Shown: in pieces, positions 1 to 5,205 of the stretch
Numbering within the stretch: position 1 is the first letter of the stretch
How the letters are laid out: every line of letters starts with the position of its first letter
Assembly (NCBI GenBank): GCA_034428635.1
Contig: DAOUHR010000048.1
Location: forward strand, 1-6,539
Reading direction: 5' to 3'
Length of the DNA: 6,539 bases
Source: Bin22 sp034428635
GTDB taxonomy: Bacteria; Chloroflexota; Dehalococcoidia; Lucifugimonadales; UBA3495
Notes under the pieces: generated by a model
What the model was told of the DNA's origin: nothing
Databases searched by the model: none
What the model saw: only the letters and a program-made list of their open reading frames with translations
Position numbers and translations under genes: made by a program

Positions 1-4
1 GTAG

Positions 5-26
5 GGGCAGACCTGCGTGTCTGCCC
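5..26. repeat. Small perfect hairpin at the window edge
   Basis: Arms GGGCAGAC (5-12) and GTCTGCCC (19-26) are perfectly complementary around a 6-nt loop. No T-run follows, so it is not an obvious intrinsic terminator. The flanking GTAGGGGC... style resembles short intergenic palindromes that occur many times in some genomes. Whether this one is repeated elsewhere cannot be seen here. It lies in the gene-free stretch 1-426. Confidence 0.6.
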
Positions 27-34
27 TGGCCTGG

Positions 35-167
35 GGGCTGTCGTCAAATTGAAGTTAGAACCGTCCGAGCGTCCCTTTTCGTCGTTCCCGCGAAGGCAGG
101 AACCTCGCTGGGCTGAGGTCGAGGTTCCTGCCTTGGTAACAATGACATTGAATATGACGACAAGCCC
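35..167. repeat. Nested fold-back (REP/MITE-like) element
   Basis: Two nested inverted repeats are visible. The outer arms are 35-53 (GGGCTGTCGTCAAATTGAA) and 148-167 (reverse complement GGGCTTGTCGTCATATTCAA), about 17 of 20 aligned positions with one gap. The inner arms are 81-107 and 120-146; their proximal 15 bp, AAGGCAGGAACCTCG (93-107) against 120-134, are perfect around a 12-nt loop, and the distal 12 bp match only in part. The inner core resembles the widespread GTCATTCCCGCGAA-type intergenic palindromes. I see no coding capacity and no clear target-site duplication outside 35-167. A mobile origin is therefore an inference from the fold-back shape. Confidence 0.6.
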
Positions 168-228
168 TAAGGACAATACCTCTTCCTCCTGCGGAACAAG
201 GCCACGGGGGTAAAGGCAAAACCGGGCC

Positions 229-248
229 AAAATGAGACAAAATGGGAC
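229..248. repeat. 10-bp tandem direct repeat upstream of the aminotransferase gene
   Basis: AAAATGAGAC (229-238) is followed immediately by AAAATGGGAC (239-248), 9 of 10 identical, then by an A/T-rich run (about 251-262). The one-turn period would suit a regulator binding to one face of the DNA, but nothing else supports an operator. The rest of 168-426 shows no gene and no convincing -35/-10 pair; a weak 5-bp hairpin GCGGG/CCCGC lies at 356-376. Confidence 0.35.
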
Positions 249-414
249 GATATTAAAAAAATTCAGCATTCCTCCCAATTCGTGGACAACCAATGGATGA
301 GAAACTTTCCCCGGTGGCGTGGCCCCTCGATTTAAGGTAAATTGGGGGCAGCACCGCGGGACGGGCTATCCCCCGCATGTCCACGAACCCAGCGACGGCC
401 CGTGGGCCCGCTTG

Positions 415-421
415 AAGGAGG
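415..421 (+). promoter_or_regulatory. Ribosome binding site of the aminotransferase gene
   Basis: AAGGAGG lies 5 nt upstream of the ATG at 427. It fixes that start in preference to an in-frame GTG at 319, which has no SD and would add 36 residues absent from the family. The larger context TTGAAGGAGG (412-421) is the same 10-mer found at 1910-1919 and 2118-2127, showing that this is a favoured SD in this genome. Confidence 0.85.
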
Positions 422-426
422 AGATC

Positions 427-1764
427 ATGCCAGAGACCATCAGGGATGAGTACATAAGGAAGAATCCCCGCTCGGCAGAGCTGTATCCCAGGTTCACGGA
501 ACTGTTTCCCTCGGGTGGCGCCGGCCACGACGGCTACGTGGCGGCTCCCTTCCCCATCACCATCGACCGGGGACAGGGGCCACGCAAGTGGGACGTGGAC
601 GGCAACGAGTACATCGACTACGGGCTCGGTTCCGCTTCCCTGCTGCTGGGCCACGCCCACCCCGAGGTGGTGGAGGCCCTCACCCGCGCCGCGCCCACCG
701 GCTCCCACTTCGGCGCGCCTGTGGAATCCATGCTGGAGTGGGGCGAACGGGTCTGCAACCTGATTCCCTGCGCCGACAAGGTCCGTTTCGTAGCCTCCGG
801 CGCGGAATCCACCATGCTGGCCATGCGTATCGCCCGCGCCCACACCGGCAAGGAAAAGATCATCCGGTGGGAGTCCCACTACCACGGCTGGCACGACTAC
901 GCGATGCCCGGCAACCTGCCGCCCTTCGACGCCCCCGCGTCCATCGGTATTCCCCAGGGCTCGGTGGACTCGGTCATCGTCCTGCCGCCCGACCTGAACG
1001 TGCTTGAAAATACCCTGGCCAGCAGGGACGACATAGCCGGGGTCATCACCGAGGGTTCCGGCGCCTCCTACGGCACCGTCCCCCGGGAGGAGGGCTTCGT
1101 TGAGGGAGTAAGGGAACTGACCCGGAAACACGGGGTGGTGATGATTCTGGACGAGGTCATAACCGGTTTCCGCTGGAGCCCCGGCGGCCTCCAGGAATGG
1201 CTGGGCATCGAGCCCGACCTCTGCACCCTGGCCAAGATTCTCACCGGCGGCCTGCCCGGCGGCGCGGTGGCCGGCCGCGAAGAGGTGATGCAGGTGATGG
1301 TCCAGACCGGCGACCGCCAGCACGACCGCTACCAGCGCGTGCTGCACGGCGGTACATTCAACGCCAACCCCTACTGCGCCGCCACCGGCAACGCGGCCCT
1401 GCGCATCGCCGCCACCGGCGAAATGCAGGCCCAGGCCGACCGCATGGCCGAGCGGCTGCGGGTGGGCCTCCGCCGCATCATCGACCGCCAGGAAATTCCG
1501 GCGGCGGTCTATGGCGAGTCCTCCACCTTCCACGTCTATTTCGGCGGCCGTTCCATCGAGGGTCTCGACGCCAATACCCTCAAGAACGCGCCCCCGGAGG
1601 TCCAGACCGCCTTCCGGCAGGCGTTGCAGGTAAGGGGCGTTGACCTGATGTCCCGCACCAGCGGCGTCCTCTCCGGCGTCCACACCGAGGCCGACATCGA
1701 CACCAGCCTGGAAGCCTTCGACGGCGCCATCAAAGCCATGATCGACGAGGGTATCCTTAGCTAG
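427..1764 (+). CDS. Class III PLP aminotransferase, glutamate-1-semialdehyde aminomutase-like
   Basis: A 445-residue cytosolic pyridoxal-phosphate enzyme of fold type I. Visible family features in order: the DVDGNEYIDY entry (56-65) and LGHAHPE (74-80); the SGAESTM cofactor-phosphate loop (124-130); HYHGWHD (151-157), the usual aromatic segment stacking on PLP; LDEV (241-244) with D242 expected to bind the pyridine nitrogen; TLAKILTGGLPGG (267-279) with K270 as the Schiff-base lysine; and HGGTFNANP (308-316). Length is close to that of glutamate-1-semialdehyde aminomutase (about 430), and that is the nearest named relative. However, the segment that reads E-P-V-x-G-N in true aminomutases is EGSGASYG here (209-216), and no tetrapyrrole genes adjoin it. 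A catabolic amine or amino-acid aminotransferase is therefore more likely than HemL. The class is certain, the substrate unknown. The gene is separated from the downstream oxidoreductase by a hairpin and a 198-bp element, so co-transcription is doubtful. Confidence 0.93.
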   Translation: MPETIRDEYIRKNPRSAELYPRFTELFPSGGAGHDGYVAAPFPITIDRGQGPRKWDVDGNEYIDYGLGSASLLLGHAHPEVVEALTRAAPTGSHFGAPVESMLEWGERVCNLIPCADKVRFVASGAESTMLAMRIARAHTGKEKIIRWESHYHGWHDYAMPGNLPPFDAPASIGIPQGSVDSVIVLPPDLNVLENTLASRDDIAGVITEGSGASYGTVPREEGFVEGVRELTRKHGVVMILDEVITGFRWSPGGLQEWLGIEPDLCTLAKILTGGLPGGAVAGREEVMQVMVQTGDRQHDRYQRVLHGGTFNANPYCAATGNAALRIAATGEMQAQADRMAERLRVGLRRIIDRQEIPAAVYGESSTFHVYFGGRSIEGLDANTLKNAPPEVQTAFRQALQVRGVDLMSRTSGVLSGVHTEADIDTSLEAFDGAIKAMIDEGILS

Positions 1765-1787
1765 ATTCTCGTGGATTCCCGGGCAAT

Positions 1788-1815
1788 GTGGGAGTAGCCG
1801 GATGGCTGCTCCCAC
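1788..1815 (+). terminator. Strong hairpin after the aminotransferase gene, possible terminator
   Basis: GTGGGAGTAGCC (1788-1799) pairs with GGCTGCTCCCAC (1804-1815) over 12 bp with a single G-U pair and a 4-nt loop, 23 nt past the stop codon. Only a short TCTTG follows instead of a clean U-tract, so termination may be weak. It may equally be another intergenic palindrome. The stretch 1816-1909 shows no gene; TTGTAT (1864) and TAATGT (1889) are 19 nt apart, a poor promoter match that I do not call. Confidence 0.5.
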
Positions 1816-1909
1816 TCTTGTGAAGCGCCTTTCCGGTCGTTACCAGGAAGGGTCGGGCTGCGCTTGTATCGAACGGGATTTGTCCCCTTAATGTATGGCG
1901 GAGGCCAGC

Positions 1910-1919
1910 TTGAAGGAGG
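1910..1919 (+). repeat. Left target-site duplication of the 198-bp element
   Basis: TTGAAGGAGG abuts the left terminal repeat exactly and is identical to the 10 bp immediately right of the element (2118-2127). This copy contains an SD sequence but leads to no gene: the nearest ATG (1935) is 15 nt away and is followed after one codon by a stop. It is best read as a stranded copy of the oxidoreductase's SD. Confidence 0.8.
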
Positions 1920-2117
1920 CAGGGCAATCGCATTATGTTTTAATTGTCATTCTGAACGGAGTGAAGAATCTAAACTCCATCCCTCAGGCCTACCAGGGGG
2001 ACCCGAAACCGGGCTGGCATGCAGGATTTTAGGCCCTTCGGCAAGCTCAGGGCGGCATGACTTATGCCTGACGGATGTCTGCCACCTGTAGTCTGAATCT
2101 AAAACGCGATTGCCCTG
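1920..2117. mobile_element. 198-bp MITE-like element inserted in the SD of the DAO oxidoreductase gene
   Basis: The ends are perfect 12-bp inverted repeats: CAGGGCAATCGC (1920-1931) and GCGATTGCCCTG (2106-2117). They are flanked directly by identical 10-bp sequences, TTGAAGGAGG, at 1910-1919 and 2118-2127. A further GTTTTA motif repeats in inverted orientation just inside each end (1937-1942 and 2100-2105). There is no transposase and no convincing gene inside, so it would be a non-autonomous element moved in trans. Duplications of 10 bp occur in some IS4-superfamily groups, but the parent family is not identifiable from this window. The insertion lies between the terminator-like hairpin and the oxidoreductase start and lengthens that gap from about 161 to 369 nt. 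Confidence 0.82.
1945..2061. repeat. Imperfect inverted-repeat core within the 198-bp element
   Basis: The left arm, 1945-1971, begins TGTCATTCTGAACGGAG and ends AAGAATCT. The right arm, 2034-2061, contains CTTCGGCAAGCTCAGG and ends CATGAC. In inverted orientation the arms share GTCAT and CTGA(A/G)C blocks but are diverged. Both arms resemble the TCATTCTGAGCGAAGCGAAGAATC / CCTTCGGCAAGCTCAGGATGAC intergenic repeats common in many bacterial assemblies. Whether this is the original core or a second, nested insertion cannot be settled; I found no clean duplication around it. Confidence 0.45.
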
Positions 2118-2127
2118 TTGAAGGAGG
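2118..2127 (+). promoter_or_regulatory. Functional SD of the DAO oxidoreductase; right target-site duplication
   Basis: TTGAAGGAGG carries AAGGAGG (2121-2127) 6 nt upstream of the ATG at 2134. It is at once the ribosome binding site and the right-hand copy of the 10-bp duplication flanking the inserted element. Confidence 0.8.
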
Positions 2128-2133
2128 GCGGCC

Positions 2134-3345
2134 ATGGCGGATACCGAGGTCCTGATAGTTGGGGGAGGCATAGCCGGTGCCTCCGCTGCATGGCGTCTCG
2201 CTTCTCTTGGGCGCAGCGTAACCCTGCTGGAGCGGGGCGACATCGCTTCCGAGGCCTCCGGGGTTAACGCCGGCGGCATTGGCGCCCTGGGCTGGGGTAA
2301 TATCCCCGACCTCCAGGCATACCTGACCATGGGAAGCCTCCAGCTATTTCGGCGCCTGCAACTGGAACTCGGTTACGACATTGAATTTCGCGCCTCCGGC
2401 GCATTGCAGGCTATCCAGACACAGGAACAGTACAACTACATTCGGGACCAGGTCATTGCTCTAAAGTCGCGTGGCTACACCCTGGACCTGCTGCCCGCCA
2501 ACGATGCCCGGGGCCTGGAACCGGAGTTGAATCCCGACCTGTGGGGCGCGGTCCATTTTCCCCTGCGGGCCCAGGCCGACCCGGTCAAGGCAACCCGGGC
2601 CTTTGCCGATGCCGCCGCTCAACAGGGCGCGCAGGTCTTGACCGGTCGGAACGTGACGGACATTACCCGCCTGGACAGCGGGGCCTTTCGTGTTTGCTGC
2701 CCGAGGGAGGAGCACGTGACGGAGCGGCTGATCCTGGCCGCCGGGGCCTGGTGCCAAACTCTTGGGAAGATGCTGGGTCTGAACATACCCATCGTGCCGG
2801 TGCGGGGCCAGATGTGGGCCTCCGAGCCCCTGCCGCCAAGGGTATTCCACTCCCTGTCCGCCGCGGAATCGTCCTTGCGCTGGGAGCAGCATCCCGGCGA
2901 CGATGCCCGCACGCCGCCGCAATTGACCCACCTTGGCGGCCGCCGGGTCACCAGGCACTTGTACGGACGCCAGACCAGGGACGGCGAGCTGGTCTTTGGC
3001 GGCGACCGTCAGGTCGCCGACTATGACAAGACGGTCGACGACGCCGGCATTGACGCTAATTTCCGCCACGTCGCCGAGATTTTGTCCTGCGTGGGCGGCC
3101 TCGCCATCCGGCGTACCTGGTCCGGGCTGATGCCCTTTTCCCTGGATGGCAAGCCGGTAATCGGCAGCATCCAGCAACTCGACAACCTGTACATCGTCAG
3201 CGGCCTCGCCTCCTCCGGGTTCGGACGCGGGCCAATGGCAGGCAAGTTGATCGCCGACTACGTTCACACGGGGCACAGACCGCCGACGCTTGCCGAGTCG
3301 GACCCCGCCAGGTGTGTCTCCCTGTGTGAAGATACTGCTACGTGA
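2134..3345 (+). CDS. DAO-family FAD-dependent oxidoreductase
   Basis: A 403-residue cytosolic flavoprotein predicted to oxidise the C-N bond of an amino acid or secondary amine. It begins with the Rossmann FAD motif VGGGIAGASAAWRLASLG (9-26; GxGxxG at G10, G12, G15) with E33 at the end of the second strand for the ribose. The SGVNAGGIG segment (42-50) is typical of the family's second flavin contact. VPVRGQM (221-227), RDGELVFGGD (282-291) and RTWSGLMPFSLDGKPVIG (327-344) are the C-terminal hallmarks shared by glycine oxidase, sarcosine oxidase beta and D-amino-acid dehydrogenase. SGFGRGPMAG (361-370) replaces the more usual GHSG-type flavin loop. There is no signal peptide. The end differs from relatives in a short Cys-containing tail (C394, C398). 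Its TGA shares its last base with the SD of the next gene, so the two are one operon. Family assignment is firm; substrate and electron acceptor are not visible. Confidence 0.92.
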   Translation: MADTEVLIVGGGIAGASAAWRLASLGRSVTLLERGDIASEASGVNAGGIGALGWGNIPDLQAYLTMGSLQLFRRLQLELGYDIEFRASGALQAIQTQEQYNYIRDQVIALKSRGYTLDLLPANDARGLEPELNPDLWGAVHFPLRAQADPVKATRAFADAAAQQGAQVLTGRNVTDITRLDSGAFRVCCPREEHVTERLILAAGAWCQTLGKMLGLNIPIVPVRGQMWASEPLPPRVFHSLSAAESSLRWEQHPGDDARTPPQLTHLGGRRVTRHLYGRQTRDGELVFGGDRQVADYDKTVDDAGIDANFRHVAEILSCVGGLAIRRTWSGLMPFSLDGKPVIGSIQQLDNLYIVSGLASSGFGRGPMAGKLIADYVHTGHRPPTLAESDPARCVSLCEDTAT

Positions 3346-3351
3346 AGGAGG
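3345..3351 (+). promoter_or_regulatory. Ribosome binding site of the SDR gene
   Basis: AAGGAGG starts at the last base of the upstream TGA (3343-3345) and ends 7 nt before the ATG at 3359. It rules out an in-frame ATG at 3290, which lies inside the preceding gene, has no SD and would add 23 residues ahead of the SDR fold. Confidence 0.85.
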
Positions 3352-3358
3352 GTCGAAT

Positions 3359-4135
3359 ATGGGCCAGATGGACGGAATGGTTGCCATCGTAACCGGCGCC
3401 AGCCGTGGATTGGGGCGCGCCATCGCCAGTGAGTACGCCGGAGAGGGCGCCAGCGTGGTCATCTGCGCCCGCAGCCAGTCCCCCACCGGCCTGGCCGGCA
3501 CTTTGGAGGAGACGGCATCGGCCATCAGTAACGCCGGCGGCGATGTTCTGGCCGTCCCCTGCGACGTAACCGACGAGGCCCAGGTTGCCGAACTGGTCCG
3601 CCAGGCGATGGATCGGTACGGCCGGATTGACGTCCTTTTCAACAACGCGGGCGCCATGGTGATGGGTGAATCCATCATGGACATTGAACCGGCGCGGTGG
3701 GAGCAGATAATGCGGGTCAATACCTTCGGCCCCTATCTCTGTACCCGGTCGGTGCTGCCGGTCATGATGGCTCAGCGGCGGGGCATCATCATCAACGTGG
3801 GTTCCCGTACCGCCACCGACCCCGCGCAGGGAGGCGGCGTTCTCTACAGCGCCAGCAAGGCGGCCGTGCACTTGTTCAGCCTCTGCTTGGCCGACGAGGT
3901 ACGGGAGTACAACATCGCCGTTAACATCCTCAGCCCCGGCTCCATGCGCAGCGAGGGCTCCGCCGCCATCCCCTGGGCCCAGCGGGACTGGCACGAAAGG
4001 GTGGAACCCAGCGTCATCGGCCCCTGCGCCGTCTTCCTGGGCCTGCAGGACGCCACTACCTTCACCGGGCAGCTTGCAGCCCGGGCCGACTTCGGCATAA
4101 CCTGGGGCCCGGGCGTCGCAAGTCCAGGTGCCTGA
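3359..4135 (+). CDS. Short-chain dehydrogenase/reductase (classical SDR)
   Basis: A 258-residue NAD(P)-dependent oxidoreductase of normal classical-SDR length. The cofactor motif TGASRGLG is at 12-19. R16 and R38 (in ICARS after the second strand) favour NADP(H) over NAD(H). CDV (68-70) is the adenine-contacting segment and NNAG (95-98) the structural motif. The active-site residues are all present: N121, S149 (in NVGSRTA), Y163 and K167 (YSASK). The SPGSM segment (about 193-197) takes the place of the usual PG motif after the sixth strand. It is encoded 13 nt after the DAO oxidoreductase stop, so it probably acts on a carbonyl or alcohol in the same pathway, perhaps the aldehyde or keto product of amine oxidation; that link is inferred only from the operon. 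The substrate-binding end (about 200-258) gives no recognisable specificity. Confidence 0.93.
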   Translation: MGQMDGMVAIVTGASRGLGRAIASEYAGEGASVVICARSQSPTGLAGTLEETASAISNAGGDVLAVPCDVTDEAQVAELVRQAMDRYGRIDVLFNNAGAMVMGESIMDIEPARWEQIMRVNTFGPYLCTRSVLPVMMAQRRGIIINVGSRTATDPAQGGGVLYSASKAAVHLFSLCLADEVREYNIAVNILSPGSMRSEGSAAIPWAQRDWHERVEPSVIGPCAVFLGLQDATTFTGQLAARADFGITWGPGVASPGA

Positions 4136-4212
4136 CCCACGGGTTGACAGGCCCATCGAACATTGGTGGCTGGATGTTGAAGCAGCTAAAGGACACGGGA
4201 CACAGGTATGGT
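4136..4212. other. Convergent intergenic gap without a clear terminator
   Basis: The SDR gene and the minus-strand methyltransferase gene end facing each other across these 77 nt. I see only a weak bulged GCC...GGC pairing around 4155-4176 and no stem followed by a T-run in either direction. The two transcripts may overlap unless termination is Rho-dependent. Confidence 0.5.
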
Positions 4213-5046
4213 TCAGTTCGTAGACCAGGTAATCAGTAACTCCCGGGAAGGCTGGCGCCACTTGGGCTGGTACTTCTCGCCGTCAAACGCAAACAATCGG
4301 TCAAAGTTGAGGGATATTTTCTCTCTGGCGGCGTCCATGTCCTTTTCCGTCACCCAGCCACTTTCCAGCACGTCCTGTATCGCCTCGTCCCTTGTCCTGA
4401 GCAGGCTCTGTTCCCACCAGGGCGATTGCGGCAGGACCAGCAGATCAGGCAGTATCCCCATTTCCCACAGAACTACCATCAACTCCCGGAAGCCGGGCAC
4501 GGGCGCAATGGGCTCTCCGTACAATAGATCATATAGGACGGCCTCGCTGTTGGGCGGTGCCATGCTCCAGAGGGTGATCATCACACGGCGGCGGGCGGCT
4601 GCCTGAAGCTTCTCGACGAAGGAGACAATGTCCCGCACGAAGTAGGCCACGTCGGCGGTGAAGGCCACGTCGCCCTCCACCCCATCCACGTCCATCCAGT
4701 TGGCCTGGATGCGGCGAACGTTGGCGATTCCCGCTTGCCGGACGCAGTCGTCAAACTCCGCGCCCATCCCGGGGGAAGGGTCTATTGCGATGGCCTCGCG
4801 GCAGCGCAGGGCCAGGGGCAGGCTGACCCGGCCCGCGCCCGCGCCCACGTCCACCAGGACGTCGTCGGGCCGCAGGTAACCGGCGATGACCCCCAGGTTG
4901 GGCTCCAGGGCGCGGTGCGGGTCGAACCGGAAGAGACGGGCCAGCCTCCCGGTCCAGGGGTCGTCGGCTGGGTCAATTCCGTGCAGCCTTGCCTGCTGTT
5001 CGGCCACGGCGTCAAGGAGAAGGACAAACTGGTCTGCGGCCACCAT
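4213..5046 (-). CDS. Class I SAM-dependent methyltransferase
   Basis: A 277-residue predicted cytosolic methyltransferase with a Rossmann-like fold. The SAM-binding motif I is VLVDVGAGAGRVSLPLA (63-79). D89, in EAIAIDPS at the end of the second strand, should bind the SAM ribose hydroxyls. A hydrophobic strand with acidic start (VAFTADVAYFV, about 127-137) and RVMITLWS (154-161) match strands four and five. About 60 N-terminal residues precede the fold and a helical, Trp-rich C-terminal part follows. The acceptor is unknown. It is downstream of the second DAO oxidoreductase on the same strand. An in-frame TAG lies 9 nt upstream of this ATG, so no earlier start exists, yet no good SD precedes it: the start codon touches the left end of an inserted element and the likely original SD is now about 130 nt away. 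The reading frame itself is intact. Confidence 0.85.
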   Translation of the reverse strand: MVAADQFVLLLDAVAEQQARLHGIDPADDPWTGRLARLFRFDPHRALEPNLGVIAGYLRPDDVLVDVGAGAGRVSLPLALRCREAIAIDPSPGMGAEFDDCVRQAGIANVRRIQANWMDVDGVEGDVAFTADVAYFVRDIVSFVEKLQAAARRRVMITLWSMAPPNSEAVLYDLLYGEPIAPVPGFRELMVVLWEMGILPDLLVLPQSPWWEQSLLRTRDEAIQDVLESGWVTEKDMDAAREKISLNFDRLFAFDGEKYQPKWRQPSRELLITWSTN

Positions 5047-5048
5047 AA

Positions 5049-5169
5049 GTAACTATCTCAAAATCCCTTCCCCCTTGACGGGGGAAGGTTAGGATGGGGG
5101 TGAAAAGCAATCTCTTTTGCTGTCGCATTTTGCCTAATGCTCTGCCTTGAATAATCTTGAGATAGTTTC
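5049..5169. mobile_element. 121-bp MITE-like element between the methyltransferase ATG and its SD
   Basis: The inverted ends are GTAACTATCTCAAAAT (5049-5064) and, reverse-complemented, GAAACTATCTCAAGAT (5169 to 5154): 14 of 16 identical, with 11 consecutive matches (5051-5061 against 5157-5167). TAA directly flanks both ends (5046-5048 and 5170-5172), read as a 3-bp target duplication; a 2-bp TA duplication with slightly offset ends is equally possible. Removing the element and one TAA gives, on the minus strand, GGAGG-GATTT-ATG, a normal start site for the methyltransferase. It has no coding capacity and carries its own hairpin. In this operon it raises the gap between the oxidoreductase stop and the methyltransferase start from about 35 to 159 nt. 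Confidence 0.72.
5066..5088. repeat. Perfect 9-bp GC-rich hairpin inside the 121-bp element
   Basis: CCTTCCCCC (5066-5074) pairs with GGGGGAAGG (5080-5088) around a 5-nt loop and is followed by TTAGGATGGGGGTG. The whole resembles a very common bacterial intergenic repeat of the type CCCTTCCCCCTTG...GGGGGAAGG. On the minus-strand transcript it would form about 20 nt upstream of the methyltransferase ATG and could hinder ribosome access or act as a weak attenuator. That effect is inferred. Confidence 0.7.
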
Positions 5170-5175
5170 TAAATC

Positions 5176-5180
5176 CCTCC
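5176..5180 (-). promoter_or_regulatory. Orphaned SD of the methyltransferase gene
   Basis: GGAGG on the minus strand, 25 nt past the second DAO oxidoreductase stop codon and with no start codon in range. In the reconstructed pre-insertion sequence it sits 5 nt before the methyltransferase ATG. It is now separated from that ATG by 129 nt. Confidence 0.6.
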
Positions 5181-5205
5181 GGTTCGGGGTGTAACGACCT
5201 GCCGG

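Noticed and set aside
319..426. In-frame GTG extension of the aminotransferase
   Set aside because: No SD precedes 319, while the ATG at 427 has AAGGAGG 5 nt upstream and matches the family's N terminus.
253..1815. A 520-codon open frame on the minus strand opposite the aminotransferase gene
   Set aside because: It is a GC-rich mirror of a clear coding gene, has low-complexity Gly/Ala/His-rich composition, no SD and no recognisable motif.
1933..2066. TTATG repeated at 1933-1937 and 2062-2066 as a target duplication of a nested insertion
   Set aside because: The flanked segment does not begin and end with matching inverted repeats at those points, so a 5-bp match is probably chance.
1864..2330. 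Small open frames across the 198-bp element (1864-2091 plus strand, 1947-2330 minus strand)
   Set aside because: They run through repeat and terminal-repeat sequence, have no SD at a usable distance and no protein-like pattern.
4136..4212. Bidirectional terminator between the convergent operons
   Set aside because: Only a short, bulged pairing exists and there is no T-run on either strand.
2461..4261. Long minus-strand open frames (2461-3720 and 3338-4261) under the DAO oxidoreductase and SDR genes
   Set aside because: The opposite-strand genes show complete family motifs and strong SDs, and these frames have none. They are shadows of GC-rich codon usage.
5047..5064. Element-borne SD for the methyltransferase
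   Set aside because: Only GAGA, about 9 nt before the ATG, is present, and it is part of the terminal repeat. This is too weak a match to call a ribosome binding site.
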